Part shown: positions 1-7,698 of the stretch, in pieces | Layout of the letters: each line of letters opens with the position of its first letter | Numbering within the stretch: the first letter of the stretch is position 1 | NCBI GenBank assembly: GCA_027624795.1 | Contig: JAQBTX010000003.1 | Location: 1 to 39,544 of the forward strand | From: a bacterium | Lineage (GTDB): Bacteria > Patescibacteriota > Microgenomatia > UBA1406 > GWC2-37-13 | Direction: 5' to 3' | Length of the DNA stretch: 39,544 nt | The notes under the pieces: model-generated | Databases searched by the model: none | The model's input: only the letters and a program-made list of their open reading frames with translations | What the model was told of the DNA's origin: nothing | Made by a program: the position numbers and the translations under genes

Positions 1-65
1 AGGATCCATGTATTGTCAGAACATGGATTCTTCGGTCGTCGCTCAAGCTCCTACTCAGAATGACA
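1..65. repeat. Family A dispersed repeat (partial at window edge)
   Basis: 'aggatccatgtattg...ggattcttcggtcgtcgctcaagctcctactcagaatgacag' nearly repeats 420-496. Confidence 0.85.
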
Positions 66-76
66 GAGATGCTTTG

Positions 77-985
77 TCATAATCGAATTGATCCATACGG
101 AATCTTTGCCAACATTTCCACCACCCATACAATAAATTCCAACAATGGGTATACGAACCAAGAAAGCACAAATCCAAACTGCCAATGAACTAATCCCGTC
201 ACGATCGTGAGCATTCCCAGTATCATAATGGGAGCTATCATCCATGCCACCAATATATTTGCAATCGGTGAAATTAATGAGATCTGTCGAAAGTACCAGA
301 AGATGAGGGGGAGAGTAAATACTTGTGCGGAAAGAGATATACGAAGTTCTTCGAGAAAATAAGATTTAAGAATCATGAATTTGTCATCCTGAGGAAGACT
401 GTCATCCTGAGCGTTAGCGAAGGATCCATGTATTGTTGTATTCTGGATTCTTCGGTCGTCACCACGTCTGACGTGGTTCCTACTCAGAATGACAGTCTTT
501 TCTTCATGTTCAATACTTCCAAACAACACAATTCCCAGAGTAGCAGCAAACGATAATTGGAATGAAATACTCTGCAACCATTCGAAATTTATAATAAGCA
601 TGATTATTCCCGAAAGGAACAATGAATATAATGCCAAAGTCTTTCGTCCGTATAACACAGCTCCCAGCGATATAATTCCCATTATTGCAGCGCGGATTAT
701 GGGAGGTTCTGCTCCAACAAATAGAACAAACAAAATAACAATCACGATCGTACATAATAATGCCCATTTTCTATTTATAAAATAAACGAGCGTATTTAAT
801 ACAATCGCACTGAGCATGGTTATATTCATACCAGAAAGGACTACTATATGTATCAACCCTACTTGTTTAAGTTCGTTATAAAAGGTCTGAGTCACAAAAA
901 GATCCCGCCCGAGAAGTATTCCATTCAAAAGCGATGCATGAGGTTCAGGGTAGTAGGAATTTACAAGCGAGGTGAGTATGTCCAT
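77..985 (-). CDS. comEC: ComEC/Rec2-like competence membrane protein (competence domain only)
   Basis: Translation has the ComEC core 'NGILLGRD...GLIHIVVLSGMNITML...' and many TM segments. The N-terminal OB region and C-terminal metallo-beta-lactamase domain are not visible. Start placed at MDILTSL because the upstream part of the ORF is repeat sequence. Confidence 0.82.
   Translation of the reverse strand: MDILTSLVNSYYPEPHASLLNGILLGRDLFVTQTFYNELKQVGLIHIVVLSGMNITMLSAIVLNTLVYFINRKWALLCTIVIVILFVLFVGAEPPIIRAAIMGIISLGAVLYGRKTLALYSLFLSGIIMLIINFEWLQSISFQLSFAATLGIVLFGSIEHEEKTVILSRNHVRRGDDRRIQNTTIHGSFANAQDDSLPQDDKFMILKSYFLEELRISLSAQVFTLPLIFWYFRQISLISPIANILVAWMIAPIMILGMLTIVTGLVHWQFGFVLSWFVYPLLEFIVWVVEMLAKIPYGSIRL
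378..497. repeat. Family A dispersed palindromic repeat (TGTCATCCTGAG...GGATTCTTCGGTC...CTCAGAATGACAG) inside comEC
   Basis: Same motifs as repeats at 1-65, 3087-3206, 23788-23910 and others. Encodes 'VILSRNHVRRGDDRRIQNTTIHGSFANAQDDSLPQDDKF' in frame. Confidence 0.85.
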
Positions 986-987
986 AC

Positions 988-1075
988 AAAAAATCCTAAA
1001 TCCTAAATCCTTGCCTTGCCGGCAGGCAGGCGAAATCCTAAACAATGCTCAAATATCAAAAGATCAAAATTCAAT
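988..1075. repeat. Family B repeat, 3' flank of the four-helix-bundle gene; contains nested GC-rich palindrome CCTTGCCGGCAGGCAGG
   Basis: 'aaatcctaaatcctaaatcc...gaaatcctaaacaatgctcaaatatcaaaagatcaaaattcaatta' closely matches 26328-26392 inside leuS. Confidence 0.8.
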
Positions 1076-1078
1076 TAC

Positions 1079-1438
1079 CTATTTACATTTTTCTATTATT
1101 GCTCCAAATATTTTCGTCAACTCAATTGATTCTTGTATAAGATTGGTTTGCACTGGTGTGTTTTGATTGTTTGGATTACTTAATCTAAGCCATAAGCCGC
1201 TTTCCTTTGCTTCTTTACGACATATTTTTATCCTCATAACAAAATCTTTTTTACTTAACGATTCATTAGCTTCGATATAATTAGCTGCCACAGAACCAGA
1301 AGATCTTATAAGTTGTTTTCCATCTTCAATTCCAGCGATGGTCTTAGGTAATTGTTGTATATAAATTCGACATTTATTTGCAAAGATATATGTTCTTTGT
1401 TCTAAGTCATAGTGTTTGGTTTTTTGAATTGTATTCAT
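1079..1438 (-). CDS. Four-helix-bundle protein (23S rRNA intervening-sequence / S23 family)
   Basis: Translation 'QLPKTIAGIEDGKQLIRSSGSVAANYIEANESLSKKDFVMRIKICRKEAKESGLWLRL' is the hallmark of this family. Confidence 0.9.
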   Translation of the reverse strand: MNTIQKTKHYDLEQRTYIFANKCRIYIQQLPKTIAGIEDGKQLIRSSGSVAANYIEANESLSKKDFVMRIKICRKEAKESGLWLRLSNPNNQNTPVQTNLIQESIELTKIFGAIIEKCK

Positions 1439-1440
1439 TT

Positions 1441-1490
1441 GAATTTATTTAGAGTTTAGAGTTTAGGGTTTAGGATTTAGAGTTTAATAA
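1441..1490. repeat. Family B repeat, 5' flank of the four-helix-bundle gene, inverted relative to 988-1075
   Basis: 'ttatttagagtttagagtttagggtttaggatttagagttta' is the reverse-complement style of the AAATCCTAAACTCTAAATCC unit. Confidence 0.75.
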
Positions 1491-2148
1491 GTTCTCTCAA
1501 ACTCTCAAACGTACTCTGATTCATAACTTTCTTATTTACTAGCTCGTCTATTGTGGTATAAGGTCTACTATCAAGTATCTTCTGGGCAGTCACCAGTCCA
1601 ATTCCTGGTAATGTATCAAGTTCTTGCAGGCTTGCATCATTTATGGAGATGGTTAAACCACCCTCTTCAGGAAGGGGAGCTTTATCATTATTTAGGTATA
1701 AGGGTTGGAGATATTCAAGCACGCGATTTTGTTCATAAAAGGTACCATTTTGGATATCCCACACATAGGGAATATATATTTTTTCCTGGTCACCCACGAG
1801 TCGAGCTAGGTTGTAATTGCGTCCTACATAGAAGTGGTCAGCCATGCTGGTAAGACCACCTGCCATATCTATCAGATCCTTCATGTTTGTTCCCGGTGCA
1901 ACTAAATAGACATCGGGGTAGAGTACCGCGCCAGATACCTCGACAGAAAGGGTAAGATCCTCAATTTCATCGTGCTCTTCAACGTCTTTTGATGGAGACT
2001 GTATTGCTGTTGCGCCTTGAACTTCTGGTTCAGATGCGTGGCTTCGGGGGATAAACGAAATAATTGAGATTAAGATTGCCAAGGAAATAAGCCCTGTTTC
2101 TACTGGATACCTTCGTAATAAAGCAAGAATGGGTTCGACATATCTCAT
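1477..2148 (-). CDS. comEA: ComEA-like protein (TM + SLBB + helix-hairpin-helix)
   Basis: SLBB-like 'EVSGAVLYPDVYLVAPGTNMKDLIDMAGGL' and HhH 'INDASLQELDTLPGIGLVTAQKILDSRPYTTIDELV'. Confidence 0.85.
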   Translation of the reverse strand: MRYVEPILALLRRYPVETGLISLAILISIISFIPRSHASEPEVQGATAIQSPSKDVEEHDEIEDLTLSVEVSGAVLYPDVYLVAPGTNMKDLIDMAGGLTSMADHFYVGRNYNLARLVGDQEKIYIPYVWDIQNGTFYEQNRVLEYLQPLYLNNDKAPLPEEGGLTISINDASLQELDTLPGIGLVTAQKILDSRPYTTIDELVNKKVMNQSTFESLRELIKL

Positions 2149-2183
2149 TACATATTCATTGTAGCAAGAGAACAAAAAGATAG

Positions 2184-3092
2184 TTACGCTTTTACATATT
2201 TGCTAAGCATATACATCACTAATCCTATGATAAGCATGGCTCCTGCTCCCAACAAAAGAGGTAACGGAAGAATGTAAAATGTCACCTCAGTAAGTATTGG
2301 GTTAGGATCGGTATCAAAATATACTACTGCCTGAGCGTTCACTTTTCCCAACCATTTATCATTGAGTTCATCTGCAAACGTGAGCGTGCGTTGTTGCCCA
2401 CTCATAAAAAATGTGGAGGGGATTTCAAACTCATTGATCGTTCCATACGCTCGCGTTACATTCATCCCCGTATTTATGAGTGTCATGGTAAAGTACATAT
2501 CGGACGGTCGGGTAACGATAGTAATATTTTTTCCCCAAAAAGGAATTTTCACGTTCGGAGATACATCAAATTGCACTACATCGCCACCTGCATCCAATCT
2601 TCCAGTTTCACTCACCGATACGATGATTCGCGCTGCCGTACCGCCTTGCAACGTAATGACACTTGATGATTGAAACCCATCCGTCTGTTCTGCTTCTGCC
2701 ACAATTGCCAGTGCGTAATCGCCCAAAGGTGTTTGTTCTGGTATTGTTATGGTAATATCGGCTCGGATGTTGTCGCGCGTATTGATAAGAAACGGTGAGC
2801 TAATGGGCGCATCGGTATCTCCCAGAGTAATACTAGGGAGGTTGGGATTATCTGACAAATAGGGAATAATCATTGGCGTGCCTGAAGTATTTGCATATTG
2901 AACCATATATGGATTCAGTCGTATGATAAGCGGGTCTCCACTATTGGTCACTTCAAGGGGAACGGTAGCACTTTCGCCCGGCTTGATAATAATATGATAG
3001 GTATGAGGTGTGAGAGATAGCGAGTACGATTGTGCATGAAGCGCGCTGGGGAACAGAAGAAAAGCACACATTACTATAAAAATCTTTGTCAT
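2184..3092 (-). CDS. Secreted/membrane-anchored beta-sandwich protein (DUF916/WxL-like)
   Basis: Signal peptide 'MTKIFIVMCAFLLFPSALHAQS', 'KPGESATVPLEVTNSGDP...', C-terminal TM 'LPLLLGAGAMLIIGLVMYMLSKY'. Start moved to 3092 because upstream ORF sequence is Family A repeat. Confidence 0.6.
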   Translation of the reverse strand: MTKIFIVMCAFLLFPSALHAQSYSLSLTPHTYHIIIKPGESATVPLEVTNSGDPLIIRLNPYMVQYANTSGTPMIIPYLSDNPNLPSITLGDTDAPISSPFLINTRDNIRADITITIPEQTPLGDYALAIVAEAEQTDGFQSSSVITLQGGTAARIIVSVSETGRLDAGGDVVQFDVSPNVKIPFWGKNITIVTRPSDMYFTMTLINTGMNVTRAYGTINEFEIPSTFFMSGQQRTLTFADELNDKWLGKVNAQAVVYFDTDPNPILTEVTFYILPLPLLLGAGAMLIIGLVMYMLSKYVKA

Positions 3093-3206
3093 TCTGACCC
3101 CGAGCACTCGGGGGAAGAATCCATGCCTTTTCCTGGATCCTTCGTCCGCCAACTGGCGGACTCTGGATGACAACAGTCTGTCATTCTGAGCAAAGCGATG
3201 GATGAC
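3087..3206. repeat. Family A dispersed repeat between two secreted-protein genes
   Basis: 'tgtcattctgaccccgagcactcgggggaagaatcc...ggatccttcgtccgccaactggcggactctggatgacaa...tgtcattctgag...gatgacag'. Confidence 0.85.
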
Positions 3207-3211
3207 AGTAT

Positions 3212-3910
3212 TTACCATGGCAGTGCAATAATTTGTATAGTGGTTTTATAGGTACCAAGCGGCTGGATAGTACTGGGAAATACGGCGAGTTCCATAGTTG
3301 TTGAATCTTCTTTATTCAGGTAATTCTTTTTTGACAGTAATTCGTAACCATCAACATCAAACGGTTTATAATTGACTCCATCAAGAGTATATCCCCATCC
3401 ATAGGCATCTTCTTTCGACCATAATCCCGCTATACGCGCGTTGCATTCATCATTACAGCTGGTAAGTGGCATCACATTGCCGGAGGTGGTTTGAAGTTGA
3501 TTTTTGAGCGAAGAAATTAATTGATATCCGGTACTATCTGAAGTAGAAACGGTCATAGAGGTCGGATTTATATCTTCCCGTTTCCCAGGAACGAGATCAA
3601 ATGATTTAAGGGTACTATCTATTGAAAAATGCAGTGAGGCAGGCTTGCCGGATTCATCATCAAATCTGCGTATCACATACCCATAATCATGAAACGATTC
3701 CTGTTCTTGAGGAGTAAGAGAAGAGTTTTCTGCAATAATCTGTGCATCAGTTTGAGTTATTTCTAAGATATATTGTTGATCTTCAGATGACTGTGTATCA
3801 ATTTCATCCAAGAAATCTATGGGCGCCAATACTTCATCAAGGTCAGTTTGTGCATAAATAGAAAGAGGGAAGATAATGAACATTGAAAAGAGTATTACCA
3901 TTGTGCGCAT
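3212..3910 (-). CDS. Hypothetical secreted protein
   Basis: Long ORF with signal peptide 'MRTMVILFSMFIIFPLSIYAQT'. A TAGACT -10-like box lies 6 nt before the ATG. Confidence 0.6.
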   Translation of the reverse strand: MRTMVILFSMFIIFPLSIYAQTDLDEVLAPIDFLDEIDTQSSEDQQYILEITQTDAQIIAENSSLTPQEQESFHDYGYVIRRFDDESGKPASLHFSIDSTLKSFDLVPGKREDINPTSMTVSTSDSTGYQLISSLKNQLQTTSGNVMPLTSCNDECNARIAGLWSKEDAYGWGYTLDGVNYKPFDVDGYELLSKKNYLNKEDSTTMELAVFPSTIQPLGTYKTTIQIIALPW

Positions 3911-3934
3911 ACAGTAAGTCTACCATTACTCTTG

Positions 3935-4016
3935 GTCATCCTGAGGCATCTTTTGTCATCCCGAACTCGTTTCGGGATCTTTCTATCAAAGATGCTGAAA
4001 TAAATTCAGCATGACA
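3935..4016. repeat. Family A dispersed repeat
   Basis: 'tcatcctgag...tcatcccgaactcgtttcgggatc...gatgctgaaataaattcagcatgaca'. Confidence 0.85.
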
Positions 4017-4039
4017 ATATATTGAATGACATGAAAAAA

Positions 4040-4834
4040 TTACTCTAATGTTATTTTCACTGAAGGAGTCATAGATCCTGCGATATAGAGCTCTTTAATA
4101 TTTTTTTTACCTACTGATTCAATAAATGATTCAATATTTTCTACAATTGCTTTAGTATCAAGTGAAAATTTTGCAACTGTTTGATGAATAATAGGAAATT
4201 TAGACTCAGATTTCCAGTGGAGTACACCCTTTTTGAATTTCTCTGCTGCCTTTTCTGGTTCAGTATTTATGGTTCCCGCCTTGGGATTGGGCATCAGTCC
4301 TTTTGGTCCCAGTACTTTGGCGTATTTGCCAAGCTTTGACATAAATGATGGATGTGCTATAAGAACATCAAAATCTATAATGCCGGAAGCAATACTGTCG
4401 AGCAATGCGTCATCGAGGATTTTAACGGTAATAGTGCGTCCCGTTGAGTGGGGGAGTGAAACTTCTCCTCGTTGATTCGTTTCCAGTATGTTTATATGTA
4501 CTTCTACCGACTCATTAAATGAGGTGTATGACATCTTTTTGAGTAGTTCGACGGCACTGGCAAGAGGGTAAGATTTACTCTTATCTACCTGTTTTAAAGC
4601 ATGTTGATATTTTTTACCTGCTTCTTTTTTTTTGGTACCTACTCCCTTTTTTCCCTTCTTTTTAGAAGCTGGAATTTCTTCTGTGGATGTTTTCTCTGTT
4701 GGTGCTTTCTCAGTCACAGGAGCTTCGACTGTCTCTTCTCCTTCTTTTTTGCGCATAGCACGTTCCTTGGACTGAGCTTTTTGTTTTTTTTCGATTTCTT
4801 CATCTCCGATTAATCGAGTTCGTTTTTTTCCCAT
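4040..4834 (-). CDS. rplA: 50S ribosomal protein L1 with long charged N-terminal extension
   Basis: L1 core 'YPLASAVELLKKMSYTSFNESVEVHINI...VLGPKGLMPNPKAGTI...' preceded by about 75 aa rich in K/E/T. Confidence 0.95.
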   Translation of the reverse strand: MGKKRTRLIGDEEIEKKQKAQSKERAMRKKEGEETVEAPVTEKAPTEKTSTEEIPASKKKGKKGVGTKKKEAGKKYQHALKQVDKSKSYPLASAVELLKKMSYTSFNESVEVHINILETNQRGEVSLPHSTGRTITVKILDDALLDSIASGIIDFDVLIAHPSFMSKLGKYAKVLGPKGLMPNPKAGTINTEPEKAAEKFKKGVLHWKSESKFPIIHQTVAKFSLDTKAIVENIESFIESVGKKNIKELYIAGSMTPSVKITLE

Positions 4835-4835
4835 A

Positions 4836-5258
4836 TTATTCTGTATCTATTCCCATACTTCTTGCGGTGCCGCGTACAATATTTTTTGCAGCTTCCAAAT
4901 CGTCAGTATTAAGATCTTTTAATTTTTCCTTCGCAATTTCTGTAATTTGTGCATTGCTCAGTTTACCAACCTTAATAGTATTAGGTTCTCCAGATCCCTT
5001 TTCTATTCCCAATGCTTTTTTAATCATGGCAGCTACGGGGGGGAGTTTTGTTATGAAATCATAACTTCGATCTTCATACACCGTAATAACAACAGGAATT
5101 ATATTGCCCTTTTTATTGGCAGTTTTTGCATTATATTCCTTAATAAATTCCATAATGGGAATACCATGCTGACCTAATGCTGGTCCAACTGGTGGTGCGG
5201 GAGTTGCCTCACCGGCAGCAAGATTGAGTTTAAATTGTGTTTTTACTACTTTTGCCAT
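4836..5258 (-). CDS. rplK: 50S ribosomal protein L11
   Basis: '[38 protein letters not shown]'. Confidence 0.97.
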   Translation of the reverse strand: MAKVVKTQFKLNLAAGEATPAPPVGPALGQHGIPIMEFIKEYNAKTANKKGNIIPVVITVYEDRSYDFITKLPPVAAMIKKALGIEKGSGEPNTIKVGKLSNAQITEIAKEKLKDLNTDDLEAAKNIVRGTARSMGIDTE

Positions 5259-5267
5259 AAATTTTTA

Positions 5268-5398
5268 CAAATCCTAAATCCTAAACTCTAAATCCTAAAT
5301 AATACTCAAAATACTAAATTTAAATATTCAAAACAGTTTAATGATTTGAGCATTAGAATTTAGAATTTGTTTAGAATTTAGATATTAGAGCTTATTAT
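5268..5398. repeat. Family B element with inverted ends (gene-less) between nusG and rplK
   Basis: 'aaatcctaaatcctaaactctaaatcctaaataatactcaaaatac...gatttgagcattagaatttagaatttgtttagaatttagatattagagc'. Confidence 0.75.
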
Positions 5399-5399
5399 T

Positions 5400-5948
5400 T
5401 TACAACTTTTTCACTTGTAAAAAATCTAATTCTACCGATGTCTCACGATCAAACATTGAAACTAACGCGTGAACTTTACCCTTTTCTTCATCTATAGCTG
5501 AAACGGTGCCCAAAAAGTCAGTGAATGGGCCTTCGGTTATCTTTATTGCCTCGCCTACATTAAATGCTCTCTTAAACTTAGGTTGTTCTTGCTCAACAAA
5601 TTTCATGATCGCTCCTATCTCTTTGTCAGATATAGGGGTAGGTTTTGTACCAGCACCGATGAATCCCGTTACTCCTTCAGTGGTGCGAACTACCAACCAA
5701 GACTGATCATCAAGGATCATTTTTACAAAAATATAGCCTGAAAAGACTTTTTCTTTTTGTTTCGTTTTTTTACCCTTTTTAATGACGATTACATCTCGGG
5801 TAGGCACAATGCTTTCAAATATCTTATCTTCAACTCCTAAGCTTTGTATACGTTGTTGAAGGTTATTTTGAACTCGGTTTTCATGCCCCGTCTGAGAATG
5901 CAGCACGTACCATTTGCCTAATTGTTTTTTTTCATCTGAATCTGCCAT
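5400..5948 (-). CDS. nusG: Transcription termination/antitermination protein NusG
   Basis: 'GKWYVLHSQTGHENRVQNNLQQRI...SGYIFVKMILDDQSWLVVRTTEGVTGFIG...'. Confidence 0.95.
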   Translation of the reverse strand: MADSDEKKQLGKWYVLHSQTGHENRVQNNLQQRIQSLGVEDKIFESIVPTRDVIVIKKGKKTKQKEKVFSGYIFVKMILDDQSWLVVRTTEGVTGFIGAGTKPTPISDKEIGAIMKFVEQEQPKFKRAFNVGEAIKITEGPFTDFLGTVSAIDEEKGKVHALVSMFDRETSVELDFLQVKKL

Positions 5949-5962
5949 ATCATTTATTGGTG

Positions 5963-6178
5963 TTAACGAATATGAGTAAGATATTCCAGGACTTTCGCTA
6001 ACAGAAAGTCAATTATACCTATGTAAAAGCCAATAATCAAGGAGATCATGATCACGATCAGTGTGAGACGTGTTGTTTCTTCTCGGGTAGGCCATGTTAC
6101 TTTCTTCAATTCTCCAAGCATATTTGCCAAAATGTTCTTCGGTGGTTGTACTTGTGTTTGTTTTAATTTTTTAACCAT
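5963..6178 (-). CDS. secE: Preprotein translocase subunit SecE
   Basis: 'NILANMLGELKKVTWPTREETTRLTLIVIMISLIIGFYIGIIDFLL'. Start at MVKKLK; TATAAT lies 6 nt before the ATG. Confidence 0.93.
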   Translation of the reverse strand: MVKKLKQTQVQPPKNILANMLGELKKVTWPTREETTRLTLIVIMISLIIGFYIGIIDFLLAKVLEYLTHIR

Positions 6179-6185
6179 GAGAGTA

Positions 6186-7556
6186 TTATAACAAAGATAG
6201 GGTCTCATACCAATCGTAGTGAATGATAAAAGCTTTGATTGGATACAGAGGAAGCGTCTGTAATACTTTTGACTCAGGAATGAGCGTCTTTCCTACATAT
6301 TGAGGAATTTCATCATAGGATTTGCCAAAAATAAAAACCTCATCATCGATATAATATTGAGCTAAATGAAAATCGAGCTCACTGGTAAGGTAGATCACAT
6401 CAATTGGAGCACGAATTACATTTACCTCTGCATATAATGGGGACACCGATCTTTTTGTATGATACTGTATGTTGAGAGGACTATAGAGATGAATCACGAA
6501 GAGAAGAAATCCTCCTAATGCGTAGAAAATCCAGTTCTTATATTGTTGAGTTCGTTCAACAATCAGTTCAAATGATGTAATAATAAGTAAGAGTAATCCG
6601 GGTGCAGATATGATGATATATCGTGGTAAGTACACCGGGGTAGAAATCAATGACCAGATAAAAAGTGTAATAGCCGGTAAGAAAGTCCAGAGATAGAGGT
6701 TTGCGAGGTAGTTAGATTTTTTAATGAACTTACGAATTGCAATAGGAAGGAGGATAATGATACCCAATATGATATTGAGGTTGGTATGGAATGAGATGTA
6801 TCCTGTTGTGTCATGATAATAGGTGGCAAACACACGTTCGTATCCTGTAAACAATATAAATGGCATATAGAACAGATCTTGAAGTGAAGGTTGGAGAATC
6901 CAAAACCGTGCATCAGAAAAGTCATGATTAAGCCAAACATAGATGAGCCAAGGTAGGATGAGGAAAAAAGGAAGAAGAGTAGTAGCTAGCAGCTTGTAGT
7001 TAGCCAATTTAATCGCAAAGCGTCTAGTTGAAAAGAGCTTTACAATATCTTTGTAATGAGCTCCTATTATTTGTGCAGCAAAAATAAATATCGTAAAGTA
7101 ATGGGTGTAAAGTGCCAGGGTGATTGACACGAAATAGAGATTTTTATTCTTTTTCCACAGAGCAAAGTAGGAAAGGGCTACTAAGAACGTGGCCATCATA
7201 TACATACGTGCTTCAAATGCATAATAAATCAGAAAGGGATTGGTGACTATAATTAAGAAGTAAAGAAGAGCGCGTTTTATAGGCACTTTTAATATAAGTA
7301 CCATAATCTCAAAAAGAACAAAAACCAACAATGCATACATCAGAAATGATAAACTCCGCAGTGCAATTTCACTGGTTCCAAAGATTAACATCCAGTAATG
7401 AAGAACAATATAGTAGAGGGGTGGTGCGAAATCTTGTGCGGACGTACGAAGTATGTCAACTATTCCTTGGCGTGCCATGACATAGGAAAATGCTTCATCA
7501 CGCCATAAATCCATGACAAAAAATGAAAGAGGAGTTTTGGTAAAAAGGTAGTTCAT
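6186..7556 (-). CDS. Membrane glycosyltransferase, GT39/ArnT-like
   Basis: Multi-TM protein with 'DLWRDEAFSYVMARQG...APPLYYIVLHYWMLIFGTSEIALRSLSFL', typical of PMT-like glycosyltransferases. Confidence 0.8.
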   Translation of the reverse strand: MNYLFTKTPLSFFVMDLWRDEAFSYVMARQGIVDILRTSAQDFAPPLYYIVLHYWMLIFGTSEIALRSLSFLMYALLVFVLFEIMVLILKVPIKRALLYFLIIVTNPFLIYYAFEARMYMMATFLVALSYFALWKKNKNLYFVSITLALYTHYFTIFIFAAQIIGAHYKDIVKLFSTRRFAIKLANYKLLATTLLPFFLILPWLIYVWLNHDFSDARFWILQPSLQDLFYMPFILFTGYERVFATYYHDTTGYISFHTNLNIILGIIILLPIAIRKFIKKSNYLANLYLWTFLPAITLFIWSLISTPVYLPRYIIISAPGLLLLIITSFELIVERTQQYKNWIFYALGGFLLFVIHLYSPLNIQYHTKRSVSPLYAEVNVIRAPIDVIYLTSELDFHLAQYYIDDEVFIFGKSYDEIPQYVGKTLIPESKVLQTLPLYPIKAFIIHYDWYETLSLL

Positions 7557-7562
7557 TTATAT

Positions 7563-7695
7563 TAAATCCAAAATCCTAAACTCTAAATCCTAAATAAATA
7601 ATAAACTCAAATTATCAAATGTTAAAACATGAGCACTATTTAGATTTAAGATTTTGATCATTGTTTCGTACTTAGCGCTTAGTATTTAGAGCTTT
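7563..7695. repeat. Family B element with inverted ends (gene-less)
   Basis: 'aatcctaaactctaaatcctaaat...ctcaaattatcaaatgtt...gatttaagattttgatcattg...tagtatttagagc'. Confidence 0.7.
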
Positions 7696-7698
7696 TAT

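Noticed and set aside
77-985. comEC as a pseudogene because it is short and carries an insertion
   Set aside because: The frame is intact and the competence-domain core is well preserved. Domain-reduced ComEC proteins may be functional; undecidable from sequence alone.
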